Source: Acidobacteriota bacterium (lineage in GTDB: Bacteria; Acidobacteriota; Blastocatellia; RBC074). From it: a stretch of DNA of 64,000 nucleotides. Both the position numbers and the translations under genes were made by a program. Shown here one piece after another: positions 27,425 through 34,664 of this stretch. Where the stretch lies: contig JAFDVI010000015.1 of NCBI GenBank assembly GCA_018269055.1, positions 188,618 through 252,617 on the forward strand, given 5' to 3'. Under the pieces are notes generated by a model that did no database searches, was not told the origin of the DNA, and worked only from the letters and a program-made list of their open reading frames with translations. Numbering within the stretch: the first letter of the stretch is position 1; each line of letters starts with the position of its first letter.

Positions 27425-28639
27425 ATGAACGAAACTCTAGCAAAATCTGATCCCAGTCGTTTGGATAAGCTGAAGGTGTCTTTGCCCTGGATGCTCAGGT
27501 ATCCGGTGTGGCGGGCAGGGGAATTGCTGCGACGGGTGAGTTCGCCGGGGTTGAAGCATTTGATCCTGGTGGTCGGCAATCATTTCGAACCTTCCTGGAA
27601 AAGCAGTGGAGGGAATTGGGATTGGGTGAATCAGGAAAAACGGCTTGAGCAGTGGCGGCGAAAAGCCACCGCGATTGGCCGCGCGGTTACAGATAGCGAT
27701 GGCACACCGTTTCGCCACACAAACTTTTATCCGGCGGAGCAATATCACGAAGGGTTGTTGAATCAGCTTGCCGAATTGCAGGCTGATGGGTTGGGTGAAG
27801 TCGAAATCCATCTGCACCATGGCGTCGAACAACCGGACACACCGGAAAATTTGCGCCGTCAATTGGTGGAATTTCGCGACGTGATTGCGGAACGACACAG
27901 GTTGCTTTCCCGCATGCCCGGCAATTCCATCCCCATGTATGCGTTTATTCATGGCAACTTCGCCTTGGCGAATATGGACGGCGGGCGTTGTTGCGGCGTT
28001 GATGAAGAGATGCAGATTTTGGCGGAAACCGGATGTTACGCGGACATGACTTTGCCGGCGATTCCCTATGCTTCCCAGGCTCCTCGCATTAACGCGATTT
28101 ACCAGTGCGGGCGACCGCTGCACGAAAAAGCACCGCATTGGACAGGGGAGGATCTGGCGGTTGGAGATTCGCTGACCTTGCCGATTTTGATGACCGGGCC
28201 GTTGGTCTTCGATTGGCGGCGCCGTCGTCACGGGATTCCATTTCCGCGAATTGATGACGGAGCATTGGCCGCGAATTATCCGTTGGATTTGGGCAGACTG
28301 AAAAATTGGCAAAACGCCGCGATCTCCGTTCGGGGGCGAGCCGATTGGGTATTCATCAAACTGTTCTGTCACGGTTTTTTCGATCACGATCAGGATGCGG
28401 TTATCGGAGAGACGATTCGCCGCTCGCTGAGCGGGATCATGGAACATTCGGAACGCACCAACGAATTCAAACTACATTTCGCTACCGCCCGCGAAGCATT
28501 CAACATTGCGCTGGCGGCAGTGGAGGGAAAAGAGGGCAATCCGCACCTCTACCGCAACTACAAACTTCACACAGTGATGGAAAGTATCGCTACAACGCCG
28601 ACAGCGGAAACGCCGCTTCGATTAGGGGCCATCGCGTAA
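27425..28639 (+). CDS. Polysaccharide deacetylase-like protein
   Basis: A 404-residue soluble protein that I recognise only loosely. 'LKHLILVVGNHFEP' (about residue 45) looks like the first beta strand of a NodB/(beta/alpha)-barrel deacetylase, and 'EVEIHLHHG' (about 120) like its metal-binding H-x3-H region, but the usual Asp-Asp pair of the first motif is not evident (N-H instead). Later 'CYADMTLPAIPYASQAPRINAIY' resembles the C-terminal barrel of EPS-associated members. The ATG 27425 start follows the previous stop by 31 bases; the longer overlapping frame from 27326 has no family support. De-N- or O-acetylation of EPS is possible but unproven. Confidence 0.6.
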   Translation: MNETLAKSDPSRLDKLKVSLPWMLRYPVWRAGELLRRVSSPGLKHLILVVGNHFEPSWKSSGGNWDWVNQEKRLEQWRRKATAIGRAVTDSDGTPFRHTNFYPAEQYHEGLLNQLAELQADGLGEVEIHLHHGVEQPDTPENLRRQLVEFRDVIAERHRLLSRMPGNSIPMYAFIHGNFALANMDGGRCCGVDEEMQILAETGCYADMTLPAIPYASQAPRINAIYQCGRPLHEKAPHWTGEDLAVGDSLTLPILMTGPLVFDWRRRRHGIPFPRIDDGALAANYPLDLGRLKNWQNAAISVRGRADWVFIKLFCHGFFDHDQDAVIGETIRRSLSGIMEHSERTNEFKLHFATAREAFNIALAAVEGKEGNPHLYRNYKLHTVMESIATTPTAETPLRLGAIA

Positions 28640-28756
28640 ACAAAATGCTCCGGTTACGTTCGCCCATCCCCAGCGAAGCCTCCGACCCCATTAACTCCGA
28701 CTTCGATAGAGTTCGATTTGTATCGGTATCCCCGCTGTATCGTTCAACCCAAGACC

Positions 28757-30511
28757 ATGAATACTGAATTCACAGCAGTTGAAAAAGACTTCGCGGCAAA
28801 GGATGTTCAAGTGGCGACTCAGGCCAAGAGCCAGGCCAAATGGAGCGTATATGCTATAGCGATTTTCGTTTACGTCGCGGCGATGGCGGCGACGGATGCC
28901 TTTTTCATGGGTGACGCGAACGATTATGTTGAATCCATTGTTTACCACATCAACGGAAAATATCTGCATTTTGGGGAATTTGGCCATTTATTTTGGCGAC
29001 CCTTTGGATGGGTATTGACGACGGTTTTGCATCCGGTAACTTCCCGCATCGTCGGCCCTTATCCGAATGCGAATGTCATGCTGGCTCTGGTGTGGGTCAA
29101 TCTGTTGCTAGGTTTGGTCTGCGCTGTCTGTTTGGTAAATTTTCTTCGACGGTATTGTCGCGATGAATTTGTCATTGGCCTAACCTCGATTGGGTTCGTT
29201 TTTTCGCAGGGAATCCTCAACTTTTCTCAAACCGGCAGTCCTTATATTGCAGGAATGGCGTTTTTGTTGATTGGGCTGTGTTTTGTGGCTTCGCCGGTTG
29301 AATCGAAAAAGAAGTTCTTTTTGTACGGCACTATCGCCGGATTTGCTTTTGCGCTGTCGGTTGGATTCTGGTTTTTGTTCATTTGGGCGTTGCCTGCCGC
29401 GATTCTCTTGCCATTGATTTTGAACGGTGCGACTCGTGAGCGGATCAAGTTTGCGGTGTTTTCGGCGCTTTCCTTTTCTGTGTTTTGCGGATTGTTTTAT
29501 GCCGTGGCTTTGGCGCTTTTGCGCATCACCAGTTTAGCGTCGTTGAAAGCCTGGGTGCTCGACGCTGGGCACGGCATCAATGTTCGCGGCCTGACGCGAA
29601 TGGTTCTGGGGTTTGCTCGCTCTTTCATTAACATGGGAAATGACGGGATGTTGATGAAACGATTTTTGCTCCATGATGCTTACAACCCGGTTAGTGTGTG
29701 GCAGCTTGCGCATTTGAGCTTGTGGAAACTGGCTCTGTTTTATGTGTTTGCCGTTTCGGTATTGTGGCTGTTGTGGAACACGGAACGGAGGGGGCGATTT
29801 TTATTACTGCTGGTTTCTGCATCGCCCGTTCTGGGGTTCGCCTACTTTTTTGGCCCCGGCGACATTGAACGCTATTTGGGATTGTATCCATTCCTGTTCC
29901 TGCTGATGGCTTATGCGGTCGAACATTCAAGCGCGTCAAACTGGGTCAAAGTGGTTCCCGTCATTTTTTTGATGACAATGGTGTTTACCAACACGCTGGC
30001 GATGTATCGGCCTGCTTTGCTGGTGCAGCAAGAGAAAATTGCAGCGCGATTGGGCGACTTGCCTTCCAGATTGCCCAAAGGCAGCGAATTAGTTGCTGTA
30101 AACTGGCAAGACGACGTAGTCAATTTTTATCGCAGTTTTCCTTTCCACGAATTCAACCAGGGGGAATCGTACAGGATCGCCGCTTTAGTCACGCCAGGCA
30201 TTGAAGATAACAAATATTGGCGCGAAGATTTCGCCATCCGGACGCTTAAGGTTTGGGAAGCGAATGGAGAACTCTGGTTGTCGAAACGCGCTTTCAGCCA
30301 GCGACCCGCGGCAGAATGGAATTGGGTCGAAGGCGACGATCAATACGTTTCCTGGAAAGAGTTTGCAGAATTTTTTGTCAGCGTAAAATTCGGTGAGTCT
30401 TGTGGCGGGGATGATGGTTTTCATCTGGTTTTGCCCTCGGAGGAAAACAAACGATTTTTACAGAAACTGATTGATGCATGTGATCAATGTTCGAGCAGAA
30501 ATCTTCAATGA
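28757..30511 (+). CDS. GT-C-type membrane glycosyltransferase-like protein
   Basis: A 584-residue protein with about ten to twelve membrane helices and a C-terminal soluble region of about 160 residues. The first helix ('YAIAIFVYVAAMAATDAFF') is followed by 'MGDANDYVES', an acidic first periplasmic loop as in GT-C enzymes. No closer family is recognised. It may transfer a sugar from a polyprenyl donor at the periplasmic face, as proposed for the protein at 16994, to which it is not obviously paralogous. ATG 28757 is chosen over TTG 28718 because family sequence begins later; the ribosome site is weak. Its TGA overlaps the start of the first beta-helix gene (ATGA). Confidence 0.65.
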   Translation: MNTEFTAVEKDFAAKDVQVATQAKSQAKWSVYAIAIFVYVAAMAATDAFFMGDANDYVESIVYHINGKYLHFGEFGHLFWRPFGWVLTTVLHPVTSRIVGPYPNANVMLALVWVNLLLGLVCAVCLVNFLRRYCRDEFVIGLTSIGFVFSQGILNFSQTGSPYIAGMAFLLIGLCFVASPVESKKKFFLYGTIAGFAFALSVGFWFLFIWALPAAILLPLILNGATRERIKFAVFSALSFSVFCGLFYAVALALLRITSLASLKAWVLDAGHGINVRGLTRMVLGFARSFINMGNDGMLMKRFLLHDAYNPVSVWQLAHLSLWKLALFYVFAVSVLWLLWNTERRGRFLLLLVSASPVLGFAYFFGPGDIERYLGLYPFLFLLMAYAVEHSSASNWVKVVPVIFLMTMVFTNTLAMYRPALLVQQEKIAARLGDLPSRLPKGSELVAVNWQDDVVNFYRSFPFHEFNQGESYRIAALVTPGIEDNKYWREDFAIRTLKVWEANGELWLSKRAFSQRPAAEWNWVEGDDQYVSWKEFAEFFVSVKFGESCGGDDGFHLVLPSEENKRFLQKLIDACDQCSSRNLQ

Positions 30512-32139
30512 AGCGATTGATGTTCCAATTCGTGATTATCGTGTTTTCGATGGCAGGAGTGTGGTTGCCGACCGAATATGCCAGTGGACGAAAAGCGTCA
30601 AACATTCTGCCAACACCGACGCCGGAATTGCCGCGCGTCACGCTGAACACGGATTACGTTCCATCGAAAGGCCAGGTCATTGCCGTTGGAGAAAATGGCG
30701 ATTTTCAGGCTGCGCTCAATCGCGCAATGCCCGGTGATGTCATTACGCTGAAAGCCGGTGCGGTTTTCAAAGGCAACTTCACGCTGCCGGCAAAAAAGGG
30801 CACGAGTTGGATTGTAATTCGCAGCTCGACGCCCGACGCGGATTTGCCTCCGCCCGGAACTCGCCTGAGTCCGAAACAGGCGGCAATGTTACCGAAAATT
30901 GTAACTCCAAATTCCGATGGCGCGATTTTAACCGCCCCTGGCGCGCACCATTACCGGTTGCTGGGGCTTGAAATCAGTGTGCAAAGCGGCGTGAAAACCA
31001 ATTACGGAATCATCAAGCTCGGCGACGGATCCAATGCCCAACGCTCGCTGGAACAGGTTCCAACCGATTTGGTAATAGATCGCTGCTACGTTCACGGAAA
31101 CCCGACCGGCGACATTTCGCGTGGCATCGCACTCAACAGCGCGCGCACGGCGATCATTAACTCTTACATTTCGGAAATTCACGGCGTTGGTTTGGATACG
31201 CAGGCCATTTGCGGGTGGAATGGGCCTGGCCCGTTCCAGATCGTCAACAATTACCTGGAAGCCGCCGGAGAGAATTTCATGCTTGGCGGCGCCGATCCGA
31301 AAATTGCTAACCTGATTCCTTCCGACATTGAGTTTCGTCGGAATCACCTTTTCAAACCATTGAGTTGGAAGAGCGGCGATTCAAGTTACGCCGGAACCCA
31401 TTGGACGGTGAAAAACAGTTTTGAGCTGAAAAATGCTCAGCGAATTCTGGTCGAAGGAAATGTTATTGAGAACAACTGGGCTGACGGCCAGGAAGGATTC
31501 GCCATTGTCATCAAAAGCGTCAATCAGGAAGGATCGGCCCCGTGGTCCGTGACGCGTGATGTGACCTTCGTCAACAACATTGTTCGGCACAGCGGCGCAG
31601 GCGTGAACCTGTTGGGACGCGACCCGAATCAGCCGGGCGATGTTATGCAACGCGTGTTGATTGCCAACAACCTTTGGGAAGATATTGATGGGAGCCATTG
31701 GGGAAAAACGCACGGACGGTTTTTGCAAATCAGCGGAGCACCGGAAGTCGTTGTAGATCACAATACTGTTTTCCATACGGGAGCCGTGATCACCACGTAT
31801 GATGTGCCAAGCCAAAATTTTGTCTTCACCAATAACCTCTGTGCGCACAACGAATATGGAGTGAAAGGCGACGGCACGGCTCCCGGCTCCAACACTCTCA
31901 ATAAGTATTTTCCCGGAGCGGTCTTTGCGGGAAATGTCCTGTCCGGTGGGTCGAACGCCAGTTATCCAAAGGGGAATTTCTTTCCCAAATCGCTGGCTGA
32001 AGTTTGCGTTCTGGATCGAAACGGCGGCGATTTGCGTTTTACACTGCTTAAGCCTTATAAAGCCCAGGGGACGGACGGAAAAGATTTTGGTTGCGATCTT
32101 GTTACCCTTCTAAATGCAACCAATGGCGTTATTCAATGA
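30508..32139 (+). CDS. Secreted right-handed beta-helix protein (copy 1)
   Basis: A 543-residue secreted protein of the pectin-lyase-like fold. A signal peptide (about 1-27) precedes 'LPRVTLNTDYVPSKGQVIAV' and the helix-capping 'DFQAALNRAMPGDVITLKAGAVF'. Repeated coils with N-rich turns ('VNNYLEAAGENFMLGG', 'FVNNIVRHSGAGVNLLG', 'VVDHNTVFHTG') fill residues about 100-480. Such proteins act as lyases, epimerases or glycan binders. ATG 30508 overlaps the previous stop, so it is the distal member of the EPS operon. Two tandem paralogues follow. Function is unknown; C5-epimerase or lyase on a uronate polymer is a context-based guess. Confidence 0.88.
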   Translation: MKRLMFQFVIIVFSMAGVWLPTEYASGRKASNILPTPTPELPRVTLNTDYVPSKGQVIAVGENGDFQAALNRAMPGDVITLKAGAVFKGNFTLPAKKGTSWIVIRSSTPDADLPPPGTRLSPKQAAMLPKIVTPNSDGAILTAPGAHHYRLLGLEISVQSGVKTNYGIIKLGDGSNAQRSLEQVPTDLVIDRCYVHGNPTGDISRGIALNSARTAIINSYISEIHGVGLDTQAICGWNGPGPFQIVNNYLEAAGENFMLGGADPKIANLIPSDIEFRRNHLFKPLSWKSGDSSYAGTHWTVKNSFELKNAQRILVEGNVIENNWADGQEGFAIVIKSVNQEGSAPWSVTRDVTFVNNIVRHSGAGVNLLGRDPNQPGDVMQRVLIANNLWEDIDGSHWGKTHGRFLQISGAPEVVVDHNTVFHTGAVITTYDVPSQNFVFTNNLCAHNEYGVKGDGTAPGSNTLNKYFPGAVFAGNVLSGGSNASYPKGNFFPKSLAEVCVLDRNGGDLRFTLLKPYKAQGTDGKDFGCDLVTLLNATNGVIQ

Positions 32140-32447
32140 AATCAATTTGTGAACGGCGATGAACGGATGCAAATTCATCCGCGCTATGTCCGGGATTCGC
32201 CCCGGCAAAAAACGTCGCCCTGTTCGGAAACTTGACCTCCGAACAAAGCAGGTTCGTGGCGGCGATTTGCGGTGCGACCGCCAGCGCGACAAAGTGAAAT
32301 CAGGTCGTGAGCAGCGGCAGATGGATGCCAGCTTATTCTTGCTGTGGCCAGATCTGATTTGATAGAAACCATTTCCCTATTCAAAAACTCAATCTCCGCC
32401 TAGAGCCATCGGTATTCAAACTACCGACTAACGAAAGAGAGAAAAAC
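32140..32447 (+). other. Intergenic region with a chain of short hairpins
   Basis: A 308-base gap with no convincing gene. Inverted repeats occur in series: CGGATG/CATCCG (32164-32181), CCGGG/CCCGG (32190-32205), TGTTCGGA/TCCGAACA (32221-32245), GCGGT/ACCGC (32269-32281) and AAATCAGGTC/GATCTGATTT (32297-32306 with 32351-32360, one G-U). A last 6-bp hairpin TCGGTA/TACCGA lies at 32409-32427, just before the ribosome site of the next gene. None has a U tract. It could be a structured leader or a small RNA. Confidence 0.4.
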
Positions 32448-34205
32448 TTGAGATTAGAATTGAAACTGCTCGGATTACTGTGCTGGGCGGTGCTGGCGGC
32501 GGGAAGAGGTGTAATCAGCACTAATTCAATACCGGAAACACCGCTTGTCGGAACTGAATCTGCGCAGATTTCGGCTCTTCCGGAATTACCTCGAATCTTT
32601 CTGGATACGACCTACATTCAGCCGCCAGGAAGAGTGCTCAACGTCTCTGAAGGTGAAAACCTGCAAACAGCGATCAATGAAGCCAAACCCGGGGATGTCA
32701 TCGCACTCCAGCCTGGTGCAAAGTTCATCGGCAATTTCACTTTGACCGTCAAACCCTCGAACGGTTCCAACTCCCCGCAGGATTGGATCGTCATCCGATC
32801 GGCTGTCCCGGACTCATGCCTGCCAGCGCCCGGAACCAGAATCACCCCGGAATTTGAGCGGCTGCTTCCAAAAATAATTTCTCCGGACGGCGGCGCGGCG
32901 ATCGGCACGGATGAAGGTGCGCATCATTACCGACTGATTGGATTGGAAATCGGGATTGTTCCTGAACAGGATTACAACGTCGGTTTGGTGCGTCTGGGAA
33001 ACGGCTCCAGCCTGCAAAACCTGCTGGATGTTGTTCCGCACGATCTGATTATTGATCGTTGTTATATTCATGGAAATAACCTCGTCGGAGTGGCGCGCGG
33101 AGTGGCGCTGAACTCTGCCCGGACTTCCATCATTGACTCTTACATTTCAGAAATTCACGGGCTTGGATTCGATACCCAGGCCATTTGCGGATGGAATGGG
33201 CCAGGACCGTTCAAGATCGTCAATAATTATCTGGAAGCGTCGGGAGAAAACCTGATGTTTGGCGGCTCCGATCCCTCTATTCCGAATTTGGTTCCTGCCG
33301 ACATTGAAGTGCGTGGAAATTATTTTCACAAACCCATGCGCTGGAAAGTAGGATCGCCGGAATATGAAGGTTCGCATTGGACTGTCAAAAATTTGTTGGA
33401 ATTGAAATTGGTGGAACGAATCCTGATCGAAGGAAATATCCTGGACAATAACTGGGCGGATGCTCAAACGGGATTCGCGCTGGTGTTCAAAAGTGTAAAT
33501 CAGGACGGAACCGCTCCATGGTCTGTGACCAGTGACGTCACCTTCATCAACAACATCGTGCGTAACAGCTACGCTGGGATCAATCTGCTTGGGCGAGATG
33601 AAAGCCAGCCCGGGCAATTAATGAAGCGGTTGCTGATCCGCAATAATCTGTTTGAAGCTATAGATGGAACGCGCTTTGGCGGCCCGCCCGGAATTTTTTT
33701 GCAAATCAGCAACGTCCCAGATGTGATCGTTGACCACAACACCGTGCTTCATACCGGCCATGTCATTTCAACTTATGGAGAGCGCAGTCCGGGGTTTGTG
33801 TATACAAACAATCTCAGCGCGCACAATGAATATGGTGTGAAAGGGGACGGACACGGAACAGGGAATGACACGCTGCAAGCATATTTCCCGGATGTCGTAT
33901 TCAGCAACAATGTATTGGCTGGTGGGGCAAGCAATGCGTATCCAGATCACAACTATTTTCCCCCTTCGCTCAATGACGTGAAGTTCATCAGCGAAACCGA
34001 TCAAATTTATCGTTTGGCGACCATCAGCCCTTACGTCAACGCAGGCGAGGATGGCAAAGACCTGGGCTGCGATTTTGATACTCTTGGCCGTTCAGTTTCT
34101 AAACTCCTGAATGGAGGTCTTCGGACTCGTAACTCCATATTTCCAAATACATTTTGCGGAAGAATACCATCCCCTCAGACAACCGCCAGGCTCGGTTCAA
34201 GGTGA
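32448..34205 (+). CDS. Secreted right-handed beta-helix protein (copy 2)
   Basis: A 585-residue paralogue of the preceding gene. The signal peptide spans about 1-24 ('LLGLLCWAVLAAGRG'). The mature part shows the same landmarks: 'LPRIFLDTTYIQPPGRVLNV', 'GENLQTAINEAKPGDVI', 'AICGWNGPGPFKIVNNYLEASGENL' and 'VIVDHNTVLHTGHVIS'. Compared with copy 1 it carries about 30 extra residues at the C terminus. The start is TTG 32448, preceded by GAAAGAGAG; no nearby ATG fits the signal peptide. The strictly conserved coil residues suggest a shared active or binding surface within the three paralogues. Substrate unknown. Confidence 0.87.
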   Translation: MRLELKLLGLLCWAVLAAGRGVISTNSIPETPLVGTESAQISALPELPRIFLDTTYIQPPGRVLNVSEGENLQTAINEAKPGDVIALQPGAKFIGNFTLTVKPSNGSNSPQDWIVIRSAVPDSCLPAPGTRITPEFERLLPKIISPDGGAAIGTDEGAHHYRLIGLEIGIVPEQDYNVGLVRLGNGSSLQNLLDVVPHDLIIDRCYIHGNNLVGVARGVALNSARTSIIDSYISEIHGLGFDTQAICGWNGPGPFKIVNNYLEASGENLMFGGSDPSIPNLVPADIEVRGNYFHKPMRWKVGSPEYEGSHWTVKNLLELKLVERILIEGNILDNNWADAQTGFALVFKSVNQDGTAPWSVTSDVTFINNIVRNSYAGINLLGRDESQPGQLMKRLLIRNNLFEAIDGTRFGGPPGIFLQISNVPDVIVDHNTVLHTGHVISTYGERSPGFVYTNNLSAHNEYGVKGDGHGTGNDTLQAYFPDVVFSNNVLAGGASNAYPDHNYFPPSLNDVKFISETDQIYRLATISPYVNAGEDGKDLGCDFDTLGRSVSKLLNGGLRTRNSIFPNTFCGRIPSPQTTARLGSR

Positions 34206-34267
34206 CTGAACCAGCTCGATTGTCTTCAACATTCTTTTGAAAAATGGTTCGCGATTAAAGAAGGGTC

Positions 34268-34295
34268 TTTACACATCTGTTTCAATCTGTATAAT
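34268..34295 (+). promoter_or_regulatory. Candidate sigma70-type promoter
   Basis: TTTACA at 34268-34273 (5 of 6) and a perfect TATAAT at 34290-34295, with a 16-base spacer. It would give the third beta-helix gene its own transcription unit, separate from the EPS operon. Confidence 0.6.
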
Positions 34296-34420
34296 GCGCC
34301 CGTCTTGTTGATCCCTTTCCTCATCATAATGCTTCGAATCGGTGGCCTACATCCCTTCCTGACCCCCGCTGCGGTTCGTCGTCGCTAGGGTTTCCCCCTA
34401 TCAAATAAAATTTTGGATCA

Positions 34421-34500
34421 CTGATGCGGTAACTGCAGTTTGCCCAAAGCAGCGCGCCGTGTCCGCTGATGCAGTAGTTGCCGTTTGCCCAAAGCAGCGT
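34421..34500 (+). repeat. Tandem 35-base direct repeat that folds into hairpins
   Basis: Two copies (34421-34455 and 34466-34500) match at 30 of 35 positions with a 10-base spacer. Each copy contains an imperfect hairpin built from CTGC/GCAG (UUGC/GCAG in copy 2) and TTT/AAA around GCCC. One of the differences changes C-G to U-G and so keeps the pairing. They lie in the leader of the third beta-helix gene. Confidence 0.6.
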
Positions 34501-34664
34501 GACTATCTGCAGACGATCCTCCTATTCGTGCGCGCCTATACATCCCGTTCAGTTGGCTCGCCAAAAAAACATCCAACCATAAAAGCAAAATTAACCCCCA
34601 GATCTAAGAACCGAATTGGTTAGGACGAACTGTTCTGCCTTCTTGCAAACTTTTTGAGGTGCCA

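Larger units (their letters stand above)
34206..34664 (+). other. Long leader/intergenic region before the third beta-helix gene
   Basis: About 460 bases with no credible gene. It contains a strong promoter-like pair and a tandem repeat (listed separately), and a 5-bp hairpin TAGGG/CCCTA at 34386-34400. If the promoter is used, the mRNA would have a 5' leader of about 360 bases. Confidence 0.5.

Noticed and set aside
15676..28639. Possible exosortase/PEP-CTERM system, suggested by the type of sugar transferase, amidotransferases and deacetylase-like protein
   Set aside because: No exosortase-like membrane protein and no PEP-CTERM sorting tail was seen on any secreted protein in the window.
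32159..32362. 67-codon open frame between beta-helix genes 1 and 2
   Set aside because: No ribosome site, biased Arg/Lys composition, overlap with several hairpins and no recognisable family; treated as non-coding.
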